Origin: Albifimbria verrucaria | Lineage: Eukaryota > Ascomycota > Sordariomycetes > Hypocreales > Stachybotryaceae | Direction of reading: 5' to 3' | Length of the DNA: 64,000 bases | Assembly (NCBI GenBank): GCA_020081605.1 | Contig: JAHREC010000018.1 | Location: 496,001 to 560,000 of the forward strand | In this document: positions 13,226 through 25,575 of the stretch, one piece after another | How the letters are laid out: every line of letters begins with the position of its first letter | Numbering within the stretch: position 1 is the first letter of the stretch | Program-made: the position numbers and the translations under genes | The notes under the pieces: model-generated | Database searches by the model: none | The model's input: the letters and a program-made list of their open reading frames with translations, nothing else | What the model was told of the DNA's origin: nothing

Positions 13226-13597
13226 AGTGGAAAAAGAAGCAATGTCTTACGTTGGAGAATGGAAGACGCATTGTGTCACTAGACCCGGATAGGGCCGGAT
13301 CGGCCCGGGCCCTGGTCGGACTCTGCAGCCACTCATGCTGCGTTACCTCCTTGTTTTGATGCCACAAAACAGGGCTGCCCCTGTCTAGCTGCAGCTCGCC
13401 GGAGGATTTCCCGAAGATCAGAGCAAAAATCAATAAACTGCACCCCGCCGCCGATCTCATGCAAGCAAACAAACAGCCCTAGGTTAACCGTTGTAAGCCT
13501 CACAACTCAAAACCGGTTCCCCAGCGCATCCCAATTGTTCTTTTTCGCCATCTTTATTCTCAGCCACCTCATCATCGACGAGCCCCGGAACCGCCTG

Positions 13598-13618
13598 CTC
13601 CGGTCGTTCTCCGGTCGT
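13598..13618. promoter_or_regulatory. Direct repeat CTCCGGTCGT x2, candidate Zn2Cys6 site
   Basis: The ten-base word CTCCGGTCGT occurs twice with an 11-bp period, starting at 13,598 and 13,609, about 290-300 bp upstream of the ABC exporter ATG. The two CGG triplets are in direct orientation with 8 bp between them. Zn2Cys6 regulators of fungal clusters often bind paired CGG half-sites, so a cluster-specific regulator is a reasonable guess. None is encoded in this window. Confidence 0.35.
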
Positions 13619-13904
13619 ATCCCCTTTCCCTGTCCCTCCAACAGCTGAAGACCTGCCAGGCCCATCCGCTACTGCATTGGCAACTCTTGTGCCTGGAAGT
13701 AGCCTTGCTTCCTGCTCAGGGGTTATGCGTTCGGTGGGGCGGTGTGTCCAAAGCCGTGCTTTTCCTTCTCGGTAGTCTTAACTTATTGCATTCGACAGAC
13801 AGAAAAAAAAGTGCACCCTTGTATCCCGGCGCGTCGAGCGCTCTTCTCTGTATGTGGTGCTTCTGTAGTTTCATCATCAAGTCAGTTGTGAAACAGAAAC
13901 CGTG

Positions 13905-16900
13905 ATGGCTTCGTCGTGCGCTCGTGTCGACGACACCTTCGGTCCCCACGCTGGGGACTGTAGGGGCGGCTTTGACCTAACGCTGCTCTTTGAAGAATCC
14001 ATACTTACCCTGCCTACGATCGCCTTGCTGCTCATCGCGGTGCCCTGGCGCATCTTTTACCTTCTGCGCAAGGGTGTCGTGAAAGTTGAGGGCAGCTATC
14101 TGCTGCATTGCAAACTTGTAAGTTGACCGTCTACCACCTCAACTACAGCACGAAGCTTCGCCTTCAAGATTTTGACACCTTCCAGGCATCAATCGTCCTT
14201 CTCGTCGCATCTCAAATCGCTGCTCTCGTTCTCTGGAGCAGACCATCGGCGGTTACTACCAGGGCTTCTCTGGCTACGGCTGCTTTGTCTCTTGCTGGTT
14301 CTATAGCTCTCTTGTTGCTCTCTTATGTCGAGCACATTTACTCAGCCTGCCCTTCGACCATTTTAAACCTGTTCTTTTTATTCACGGCCCTTTTGATGCT
14401 GCGAGAGCGCGAACACTATGGCTGCAAGGGTATAACCGGCCTATGGCCATTGTTGCTGTTCTCTCCACCGTGTTGAAGGTCCTTATTCTCCCCATCGAGG
14501 CAACTGAAAAGCGGGAGATCCTTCGCCCTCAATTCAGGGCTGTGCCTCCGGAAGCCACAAGTGGTGTACTTGCGCGATGGGTCTTCTCCTGGCAGCTACC
14601 GCTCTTTCGAAAAGGTTACACCGAAGAACTGAAGATTGAGGATCTTTACACTCTCGACAAGCACCTGGGTTCTCGGTATCTGCAGAATCTGCTGCAAACA
14701 GCATGGAGCAAATGTTCGTTCTTTTCTTGGGAGAAAGTAACAATGAAACTCTACTGACACTCGAATAGCATCGAAAAAAGGTCCTTACGCCTTGCTGCTA
14801 ACAGTCTTCAATACGCTGAAAAAGCCAATCCTTGTTATCGTGTTCCCGCGTCTCTGCTTCATTGCATTCACGTTCTGTCAGCCCTTCTTAATCGAGACGA
14901 CCTTAGAATGGTCTAAAAGACCCAAAGATTCTCCTGACAAGGACCAAGGATATGGCCTTATTGGCGCTTGGTTTCTTGTTTATGTTGGCATCGCGGTAGG
15001 TTGAACAGACATGCATTGCAAGCAGCTCCAAGCAGGAAAAATTGCTGATGGAAAATTACAGGTAACAACAGGACAACACCAGCATCTGACTTTCCGTGCG
15101 ATTACAATGGCTCGTGGTGAGCTCATCTCGGCATTGTACGACAAAGCGACCGATATGAGTATTACAGCAGTGGATCCGACTGCATCGTTGACCTTGATGA
15201 GTGCCGACATTGAGAGGATCGACGTTGGATGGCGCACCATGCATGAGATTTGGGGTAACCTGGTAGAAATCGGCGTCGCAGTGTATCTCCTGGAACGCCA
15301 GCTCGGGATTGCGTGCCTCATCCCCTTTGCGACGGCACTTGGTGAGTTGGAGTTTTTATTTTGTTTTCCCCAATCGCGCTCGGCAAAGAAATTAAGCGCT
15401 AATGCAAATCCGCAAATAGTGTCCATCATCGCATCGGTCGTCGCAGTCAGTTTTGTTATGGCCCGTCAGGCCTTATGGCTTGAGGCCATTGAGAGGCGCA
15501 TTGCTGTCACCTCTGCTATGCTTGGTTCCATGAAGGGCGTCAAGATGTGTGGTCTGACGGATCTACTGAAGGAGAGAATCCAGGCCATGCGAGTAGAAGA
15601 GCTGCACATCTCCGGCAAGTTTAGGAGACTTCTAATCTGGAACATGGGTCTCGGTAGGTATCTCTTTCATCTGCACAATCGAATGGAGAGGTTTGGCACG
15701 GAAAGACCCGCTCTAATGTCTTTTTGCATAGCTTACCTCGCCCCAATCCTTGCTCCGATCTTCACATTTACTGCCTACAGTGTCATGGCGCGAAATCAAG
15801 GAGAGGGCAGCACTCTAGACACGAGCCGTATCTTCACTTCGTTGTCCCTGTTCGCGCTGTTACAGGAGCCGATTTCGTCGTTCGTCATGTCTCTATCTAC
15901 ATTCGTCGGTTCGGTCGGGTGCTTCGTGCGCATACAGTCCTTCTTGCAATCAGACGCGCGAGAGGATAAGAGGATCAAGATGATAAAAGATACGACTGGC
16001 AGCGACAGCTCTTCATCTTCAGAGCGCCCGCGTAGTGGCGAAAAAGAAGGGGCCTCAAAACAAGAAGGAAAGCTGATGACAAACCATGTGGCTACCGTCC
16101 CTTTCGAGGGAAATGCTGTTGTGGTGAAGAACGGGGCCTTTGGTTACGATACCAGTAAGGAACCTATCCTCAGCGGGATCAATGTGGAAGTGCCTGCTGG
16201 CAAATTCACCATGATCGTTGGCCCTGTTGGTTGCGGTAAGTCCACCCTGCTGAAAGCCATCCTTGGAGAGGTTAGCATTATGGAGGGCACTGTGGAGATA
16301 TTGAACACGGAGGTTGCATACTGTGACCAGACGCCGTGGCACATGAATGGAACCGTAAGGGACAGCATTATCGCCTTCTCCGGAACGGATGAACCCTGGT
16401 ACAAGCAAGTTCTCGAGGCTTGCGCCCTGGAACAGGACCTCGGGCAGCTTCCGAAAGGGGACCTCACCACTATTGGAAGTAAGGGCATTGTTCTGAGTGG
16501 TGGCCAGAGCCAGCGCATCGTGAGTGGCAGCACCCCTGGTGTTTTTCGAGATTTCTCCCCAGCTAACGAAGTGGCAACCTAGTCTCTGGCCAGAGCTGTG
16601 TACGCCCAGAAGGACACCATCATCTTAGACGACGTCTTCAGCGGGCTCGACGCACATACCGAAAACATTGTCTTCCACAACCTACTTGGCGAACACGGGA
16701 TTCTGCGGCGCCTCAATACTACCGTCATAGTTGTATCCTCACGTTGTAAGCATAGGCATAAGCGCTGAAACCTGCGTGTCGTCTCAGACTAACCTCTTGG
16801 CAGCCAAACGTCTTTCGTACGCGGATCACATCATTAGCCTAGACGCAAACGGCAAGGTGTGCGAGCAGGGAGCTTCGAGGAGCTGAATACATCCAAGGGC

Positions 16901-19044
16901 TACGTGTCTCACCTCCACGTGCCTACCGCAGACTGGACTTATGAGCGATCTACACCTGACCCACAGAGGACACCCAATGGTTCACCTGAGAAGCCGGGAG
17001 CCGAGAATGCACCAATAGAAGACCACGAGGACGAAGCCAGTCGTCGCACTGGAGACATGGCTGTTTACACATACTACGTCCGAGCTATCGGATGGCTCCC
17101 AACAATTATCTTCGTCGCTGCGATCTGCGCCTTCGTCTTCTGCCAATCCTTTCCAAGCATCTGGGTCAATTGGTGGGCAGCCGCCAATGAAAGAAACCCC
17201 AATGAGAGACTCGGCTACTACCTTGGCATCTATGCCATGCTTGGTGCATTGGCGCTCATCTTCCTCGTTGTTAGCTGCTGGCAGTTGATTGTGACCATGG
17301 TGCCCTTGTCAGGGAAGAACTTCCATTGGAACCTGCTGAAGACAGTACTGGACTCACCCATGTCGTTCTTCGCAGCCACTGATTCAGGGGTCACCATCAA
17401 CCGCTTCAGCCAAGATTTACAGCTCATTGACATGGACCTGCCTATTGCGGCTCTCAACACGTTCGCGGCTCTTGTTACCTGCATTGCCCAGCTCATCTTT
17501 ATTGCCGTCGGGTCGTGGTACACAGCTGCCGCATTCCCCTTCCTCATCGCGGCCTTGTGGTTGGTCCAGCGCGTCTACTTGCGCACCTCTAGACAGCTCA
17601 GGTTCATGGACCTCGAGGCAAAGTCTCCCCTCTACGCCCAGTTCACGGAATCCCTCAGCGGCCTCGCAACGATCCGCGCGTTTGGCTGGCGTGGCGCCTT
17701 AGAGGAGAAACATCATGAGCTGCTGGACAGGTCACAGAGGCCTTTCTACCTGCTATACGCGGTCCAACGATGGCTGACCTTTGTCCTCGACATGTTTGTC
17801 ACCAGCATCGCGGTGCTTCTCATCATTCTGGTCACTCAGCTCCGAGGTGTGCTATCTTCAGGGATGGTCGGTGTGGCCCTTGTCAATGTCATTCTCTTCA
17901 GCCAGTACCTCAAGCTCCTGTTGATGTTCTGGACCAACTTGGAGACCCACATTGGCGCCATATCTAGGATCAGGTCGTTTACTTCGCACGCCGTGTCGGA
18001 GCACGAACCACAAGAAAGGGATGTTCCGCCGCCAACCTGGCCATCGAAGGGTGTGGTCGTCTTTGACAATGTCTCGGCTGGTTACAAGTAAGTCCGTTAG
18101 ATCCATGTCGCCCTACTCAGCTAATTCGGCATGCAGGAAGTCCGAAGATGTTCTGAAGAAGGTGTCCTTGTCGATAGAGGCAGGGCAAAGGATCGGCATC
18201 TGTGGAAGGACAGGGAGGTAAGATTCGCTGGCCACATTCCCATTCTAGATGAGTCGAATTCTTGGCTAATCTCAATACAGCGGTAAGAGTTCGCTGGTCT
18301 CATGCCTATTTCGCATGATTGACCTGCATGGCGGCCGCATCACTGTGGACGGCTTGGATATATCGACGCTCCCGCGCGAAGAGGTGCGCACCCGCCTAGT
18401 CGGTGTGCCACAGGATGCATTTATCATTGATGCGAGTAGTGTGCGCCTCAACGCCGATCCTACCGGGAAGGTCCCAGATCCTGCAATTGAGGATGCACTG
18501 AAGTGTGTAGAGCTTTGGAATACAGTGGTAGAGAAAGGAGGTCTCGACGCGCCGATCGAGGATCTACATCTTTCTCATGGACAGCGGCAGTTGTTCTGCC
18601 TTGCACGGGCCATGTTAAGACCCTCGCCAATAGTGGTCCTTGACGAAGCTACAAGCAGGTATGTGTTTTTGTCGCTACATTTTGCTAATTTCTGGGCAAT
18701 CAGCATGTCCTACTATTTTTCCTTTTTTTTTTCGTTTCTCGTCTGCTAACACAGTGGTGTGCCAGTGTCGATGCATACACGGACGCCTTGATCCAGCGCA
18801 TCATGCGTGAACGGTTCGCGACTCATACCGTCATCACCGTCGTCCACAAGCTTGAGTCAGCCGTGGAGGACTTTGACGTGGTAGCATTGCTTGATGGGGG
18901 TGAGCTGCGCGAGTTTGGACCCCTGGAGACCTCCTTCGCCAAGGGTCTGACCACTCGGCTTTTGCCGCGTTATACGAGAGTCTTACAGCTTCGGGAGAAG
19001 AGCATCGTGAAGATGAAAAGGTGGTTGCGTCTGGGTCCCAATAG
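13905..19044 (+). CDS. ABCC (MRP-type) multidrug transporter, 11 exons
   Basis: Full-length ABC exporter of about 1,485 residues. Exons: 13905-14117, 14186-14713, 14769-14995, 15062-15341, 15420-15653, 15732-16519, 16583-16745, 16804-18087, 18137-18217, 18281-18658, 18766-19044; all introns GT-AG, 49-107 nt. I start at the ATG at 13,905. Order: N-terminal TMD0 helices, TMD1, NBD1 with Walker A GPVGCGKST and signature LSGGQSQR, TMD2, NBD2 with Walker A GRTGSGKSS and an atypical signature LSHGQRQ. Three single-base deletions are needed to keep the frame: T-run 14391-14394, G-run 16867-16869, G-run 18943-18945; with them the CDS is divisible by three and the C-terminus becomes the usual SAFAALYESL-type tail. 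Divergent from the NRPS, so export of, or self-protection from, its peptide is the likely role (inference). Confidence 0.93.
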
Positions 19045-22009
19045 AGAATGGCGTCGATAGTCAGGTAGGGACCCATCGGAGCGGGCATTGCCTCCGACGC
19101 TATGCGGAGGCCGGGGAGCCGTTTCGTCTGACCTGACAACAGGCTAGAGCACGGACATCAAGCGAAATTCACACTAGTCTAGAATTTAGATTGGGGTCAC
19201 AGTCTCAACAGTCTCTTCGGGGGCTAGCAGTGCCGTTCTGGGTAGTTCAGATGGTGATCCCGTTGAGCTGCAAACTCATTTCACATCAAAGTGGGTAAAC
19301 CCCGGTAATCAGATCCAACCCTGGACGGGTGACTTGTCGATGCAATGTAGATGGTGCATGCACACGGATTCCGGATGAAAAGCGAAATGGCATCTTCGTT
19401 GCCCACGGCACCCACCTCCTCATCCATCGTAAGTGAGTATCGGGTGTATCAACGTCACAGCGTCAACTTCTCTCGGGTAAACGGAGAAGTAACGGAGACG
19501 GCGTGGAAGGGAAAACGGAGGGCTGCACGCACTGCCGCAGCACTGCAGGATGACACAACGCAGGACGGGACACATATTTGGGCGGTGAATGCGGCTTCTG
19601 GCTGTCAAACGTATCCGTGGGTCTGCCAATGCAACCTTTGGGGCGCCAATGTAACCGACCATGACGAGTGGACAGGGGCTTAGTATTGAAAATGGCGGCC
19701 TGAATTTCGACTTCGCCTCGAGCTGAGCCGTGAATGCGCAACTGGAGGGCAGCGGTTTGCCTCATGGTGCAGCTCCTCGGGGACAAGGAAGGCATTCAGA
19801 GCTTCACCTAAGCCTGACCTAACCGTCTGCCGTCCATATTGGCGCCCAGATTATGTGCATGAAACCTGCTTGTGCCCGCCACTTACACGGGCAATAAAAT
19901 ACTCGCTATACCCCCATGATTGCTAAGAGAATGCGGCGCTCGCTTCAACTGCACCATCCGGGTAGCTGCCTAGCCAGCGGGTAAGGTCCAACCATGGGAT
20001 AAATGGGCGGACCCCTGGCCACTGGAGATTTACCGAAGCCCATGATATCATAGAGCAGAATTTTTCCTCCCTCCAGTGACCAAAGGGGACGTGAGGTCTG
20101 GAGGGGGCCTGAAGTAGGCAGTCTGTGCCGCATAAGCAAGAAAAATCCTTGTCTGCGAGTTTCAGAAACCAATATTCTGGACTATTGGATTGAGGCGGCC
20201 CAGTTGGGACAACCACCCGGCTTGGGAGGCTAGGGATCTGATCCATCATCCTCCAGATCTGGGACCCGCCTTGAGCTGTCCGCTCGGGCGCGATGGGGTT
20301 GGGGCTTTCAGCTGACAAGAGTCCCTTGCTAGCTCAGCACGGGAGAGTGTCCTGTGTCCCTGATGACGATCACTTCTCCAAAATAAATGTGACCATCGGG
20401 ATTATGGATCGATGCCCTGGCCCCTGGCCCATAAGTCCGAATTGTGAACCTGGTGGATCTGCACCCACCAACCGAGTCTGCAATGCTACGTCTGCCATTG
20501 TGCAATTTTGGGGCCCGGCTCTCGTCTGGAGGGTCCGAATCCGGAGCAACTGATCGACGTCAGCACACCCTCCTTTCGTAAACAAGCCTCCGCTTAAACT
20601 AAGCCTCAAGGGGGCGTTTGCGCCACAGCCCTACCGTTTTCCCCGCAAAACTTGTTTCTCCCAAGCTCTTGGCGGCTGAATATGGGTATGATGATGATGA
20701 TTGCGGGCAGGGGGGCGTCAGATATTTGTGAAAAATATTGAGAGACAAGAAAAGGAAAAGAAACACGAGAAAGCAATAAAACGATAAAATGATAAATTCA
20801 TTTATTTAAATTTTTATTATTTTTCTACTCTCACTTATGCCGTCGTAGTTTACATGATGGAAGTCAAGGAACTGGTATAGAAAGAGTAATATATTAAATA
20901 AAAACGTATTAACCTTTTCACTATTATTCAACCTTTATATAAATCAAAGTATTCTTTAAAGGCATATTTCAATATATCTATTATAATCAAATAACACCTA
21001 TTTTACATTCATAAGAGTAACAAGTCCCCTTGTATGCATATTATAAACACATATCGGTAAATATAAAATATATAGCCACCTACAAGATATGAATTAAACC
21101 CGTATATACGCTGCCTCCACGTCCTGCTATATTCATTTATCAGCTCTTTATTGAAATCTCCCCGATTCCTGCCGCGCACTGGCAGCCTACTCCACATTTC
21201 TCCGTGCCCACCCTGCTACTTGCAGTATGTAGTTATCCCCATGTCCCGGACAACTTCACTTTTGGGACATATCACATCCCAAAAGCCTCCTACGATTAAC
21301 TCGATCTATGACACCGGTACTTGTAAATAGCCAAGCTTTTTTTATAACCGAGAAGCAGTGCCAAGTAAATGGGGGCGTTCAGAGAGGCTTACCGCCTTCA
21401 ACGTTGTCTCGGCGGGCAGACACGGGCAGTCTCAGATGCCCCAGCCATTTTCAACGAGCACATCATCTTCGGACATCTCCTTCTGACTTGACTCCGATGC
21501 AAAATTTTCCAGAAGCCTCCAGACCGCACCAAGTGGGTTGTGCCACGTTACCCCAAGGGGCTGTCTGAGAAAAGACACTCGAGTAAGACATTGCAGCCAC
21601 CATTATTGACATTAGCTGCATCCACGCTTCTCAAAGTGCGAGACTGTCTCAGGTTCTCCACTATCAAACCACGCGATATATCCAAAGAGTATCATGGCAG
21701 CATTGCTGATCTTTTGACGACCTCGTGTCTCATCCTTGTGACAACGTGGCCTACGAAGTGGATTTGCAAACCCAAACTTCTTGGTGCAGGATGCATGTGC
21801 TGCCATGGCCATCTTCTTTATGCTTAACATGCAAAGAATAGAAGGTTACACTGTCAATCGTGCAGTAAACTGCGTAGAATGTCGCTCTGGTTATATGCAT
21901 GAGGAGTGAGAATAACGACATACTTCAGACACCGGCAAATCTGCAGGCAAGCAGCCACAGTTACATTGATTCAGGTCCCGGATCCTACACGAAATCTCGC
22001 ACAGATGTG

Positions 22010-22198
22010 CTAGATTATGATTCGTTTGACCATGTAGCGACAGGTTTCATCAAGAATTGTGAATGTCCTTTTGTAAATTGAAGGCAGTGTAGCAATTTGC
22101 TTTGAAAAGTCATTGGTGCAGATCAAAGAGAACCCGCCCGGATCTTTCTTCATTGTCACCAACTTGTCGATGATATTACCATGCTTTGGACACTGCAT
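22010..22198 (-). pseudogene. Possible gene remnant, unknown family
   Basis: A 62-codon frame with protein-like composition (for example KHGNIIDKLVTMKKDPGGF and CTNDFSKQIATLPSIYKR) ends in a proper stop, but no continuation or intron could be found on either side. I do not recognise the family. It lies inside the repeat-rich zone and may be a fragment of a mobile element or of a lost gene, or chance. Confidence 0.2.
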
Positions 22199-22339
22199 TT
22201 GCTATGTTAATCAGTTGGAGTTGTGGCTCTACCACACCACAATCCAGGGTAGTTGGCTTTTGGCATAGTTGAGAGGCATTCAATGCTCTTGACAGCTCAT
22301 GTGGTTGCAACTTATCTCATTTTGGAACTCCTAAGTCTG

Positions 22340-22510
22340 TTCTTACGGTTCTGCTGTTCCCTCACTCTATTGCATACTGAACCTTATGGGTTTGCTGTGC
22401 TGTAGGCCGTGTAACCCTTAACGTTGGGGTAGAGAAGTGCCTTGGGGTGAGCATACAGGCAATGTGCTCCGATCGTAATCGGAGCGAATATATGTGCACT
22501 TTTCTTGTTT
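22340..22510. repeat. Diverged repeat, copy A
   Basis: By-eye alignment with 25,400-25,575 finds shared blocks in the same order, for example TCTTACGGTTCTGC against TCTTAAGGCTCTGC, ACTGAACCTTATG against ACTAAACCTTATG, and GCACTTTTCTTG in both. Most differences are C/T or G/A transitions. Element type unknown. Confidence 0.5.
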
Positions 22511-25399
22511 GGCCACATTAGCAGTCTTCCTGTCTTTATAAACAACATAACGAATTGGCCAAGCTTGTGCGGAGCTGCACATGACCAGAGTTAATACAAC
22601 TACAAATAATTTCTTCCATCACGAAACTGTTGCAATGCCTCGGGTTGAGATTTATTTTGTCACCGATTGTCACCGATACTTTACACATATGTATTCATCT
22701 TTTTCAAACTATTCATGACCTTGTTGTGAGCGGAACTTGTTTGTTACATTTGACAATGGTTTGACTGATAGTTATCTTGTCGTTGCACAACTCCACTTTT
22801 TGTCTTCTTCATTCTTGACACTGGTGATGGCATGTTGCTCCAAGAGAAAAGAGAACTCCCCAGTTGTAGCATGCCCTCCCCACAGTGTATGCACCTACGA
22901 TTTTCAGTGCTGCTAAGCGATGTCAATCCATGTACGGATTCGGAGCAACTGCTCCCCATATGTGGATTAACCGAACGGCTACAATACCGACTTTCCGACC
23001 CACGCCAATTTTTATACGATGAGGATCCTCTCGGAAATCAAGGTAGTAAAGCAATCGGCCCACTTCCTCGCGGCGGCCCGTTTTTAGAGTGGAGTTCCGA
23101 TTATGCCCCAGTTCGCGGACGGGTACGTGAGACTAGTAGCTTCTTTCTTGTTCATCATGGCTTTGGCATGTGGGACCTCAACGAATTTTCGTAATCTCAC
23201 ATTCTATATGACGCATCAGTGGTGAGACTTTCTGTTAGCATCGGATGTGAATGATTCCACTAACTTATCCCTCCGGTAACAATAAAACTATCCACGAAAA
23301 TCGGGACCCATGCTGCACCATGATTCCATGCCAGGTGATAACACTTATGCCTCTGCTACAAGTACATTGGCTCCATTACACGTAATAGAAACTGAATATA
23401 TACTGAAAACTGTGCTTTTGTTCACCACCATGCCTATCCTGGTGAGTTACCGGGTAGACGTACAGGTGTAGGGTATGCTGCTGGTATATGCAATTACCTT
23501 TGCGAACATCACTTACATCCAAATCTTCACTAAACATGTCTAGGTCCTGAGACTAGAGTATCAAATTAGTTTGTAGAAAGTTTAATTAAGACTTGGCGGT
23601 ATGATGAACGCCTCCGTATCCACTCGAGAGCCACGCTCCAGGTTTCAATGAGGCTTTCTTACTTAAGGTTCGCCTTACGATACCAGGAACAAGGGCCGAA
23701 AAATCAGGCTTCATGATGTGCATGCATGTTAGGTACAAGCATTCCCATTTCAATCTCTTGCATGCGCCACATTATGATACTCTCCAGATCGATCTTGTCC
23801 TGCATCTTAGTAAATTGCGTCTATGACTAAGTGGCACAAAGTGAATGGTTCTCGATCTGAACATGGCCGGCTCTTTATAGGTAGGTTTGATAGCATCAGT
23901 TCTCAGCAAGTCTCGAAGAATTGACTTGGATTAAAGGTAGATGATTACATGGTAATTTCTTAATCTGGTGCGAAACGTTCTCACCAACTAAACCAAGCAA
24001 ATATATTTGATGTGGCTATATGCAGTTATGCAGGAGAATTGCTTCGAAAAGAATGTGTTTGTTCAATGACGTGAAGCTTCGTGAATTGGGTACTGTTCTC
24101 TAAATCTACACTTGTAAATAGTTATTTTGATCAGTTATGAATGCTACATAGCAGGTATACTGTAATCCCCACAACAGAAAAACAAATGCAATTACCATTT
24201 AGGTGGGCATTATCGACAAGCTGAAATGTTTCTAGCTTGACTTCTGTTGTCTCTGCAGTAAATATAGGTTGAATATGCTTGATCAGTTTATAAATCCAGC
24301 GTTAAGTCTATTTGTCGAATTTGTTTACTCGCATCTTATCCGTCGCCGTACACCGTCCTGGCATTTCTATAAAGTCAGACACCGCTAACTAATGCTCCTT
24401 GTTAACTACAGAGTTCGGGTCTAGGTCAGGATACAGGTTTGAGGGGACAAGGAATGATAGGATAAAGACAGTCTTCCAAAAACGAGTGCAGCGGCAATTT
24501 CGTATTCACTCGAGGGAATATACTCAACCTGTGGATGCAGTATCGGCTGCGAGGAGATGTAAAAGTAACTGTAACAACCTCATCTTACTTAATGCTTGCT
24601 TGCTTGCCTTTAGAGCCAATATCTTCAGTTGTGGCTACTCTCAGATGCTGCTTCAGTGAGCTTCAAATGAGATGGTAGTGTCTATGTATAGTCAACTCCG
24701 ACAAACCTTGCATTCTAGCTACCGTCAACAATAATGAGAGTTTTATAAGTAATACGACACAGCTCTGCATATGTATGTGCTTTGCAGTACGAGATGCTCA
24801 GGAAATCCTCACCGCACACCCCAAGATATAGTTTTGATGCTCCCGGCACCCTGGTAATATTCCTCACCATGTAAGGCCACAGTCATTTCTCAAATATTCT
24901 CTATGACTGCATATTAATATAGGGATATATATTTTGAGTTTTGTCTAGTCTTACAGGACAACTCCCTCAATTATATCGCATGATGAACCTCGCGATCAAT
25001 GCGACAGCAAAGTCTGAAGAGTTGACTTTGGACGTGTTTCATCAGATGCACGGAACGAAGGACAGGCATTTTGTATACATACGGATAAGCTAGACTTAAC
25101 GTCTGCACCCTACACAATCAGTTATACAACACTTAAGAAACTTGGCTGATGCCTAGTGTAATGTCTAAGGGATAATGCCTTATCCGGTTTCCAATGAGGA
25201 TTATACTGATCTATATTGTCTTGTTATGGTAGGCTCCAAAATTGCTTTAGAAAATGCATTTACTCATTAATTGGCTAGTCATGTGATTCTATCTTGGTAT
25301 AGTCCAAAGTAATTAGCTTTAATGAAGTCAGAGATATCCAATACCTTTCGCAGCTGACATAACAGAAACACATACAATTAAAACCCCTTTTCGGCCTCT

Positions 25400-25575
25400 T
25401 CTTAAGGCTCTGCGATTCCTTTGTCTTATAATATACTAAACCTTATGACTTTACTTTACTAGCCTATATGGTCCTTCACATATCAGTAGGGAAGCTTCGA
25501 GGGGTGAATAATATAGCGGCTTGGGTCTAATCATTGTCAAAGCAAAGGGAGGCGCACTTTTCTTGCTATGACATA
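25400..25575. repeat. Diverged repeat, copy B
   Basis: Second copy of the repeat at 22,340-22,510, in the same orientation about 3 kb away. It is more AT-rich than copy A (for example TTTACTTTACTA where copy A has TTTGCTGTGCTG), as expected if one or both copies passed through repeat-induced point mutation. Confidence 0.5.

Larger units (their letters stand above)
11949..13904. promoter_or_regulatory. Divergent promoter between NRPS and ABC exporter
   Basis: About 1.96 kb separates the two divergent start codons. No conserved coding sequence is seen in either strand. It contains a GT/GA microsatellite (12,784-12,823), an AT-rich stretch around 12,840-12,960, a GGCTG-repeat block (13,199-13,225) and a direct repeat of CTCCGGTCGT at 13,598 and 13,609. 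The arrangement allows shared control of peptide synthesis and export, which is inference from position only. Confidence 0.5.

Noticed and set aside
19351..19683. Open frame of 110 codons after the ABC exporter
   Set aside because: No domain, no supported start or intron, and an equal-length frame on the other strand; likely chance.
20740..21150. Mitochondrial or centromeric DNA suggested by AT-richness
   Set aside because: The block is only about 400 bp and is flanked by ordinary nuclear sequence; it fits local RIP or an old insertion better.
22832..23194. 120-codon plus-strand frame in the repeat zone
   Set aside because: Composition is not clearly coding, no family recognised, and it lies among RIP-like debris.
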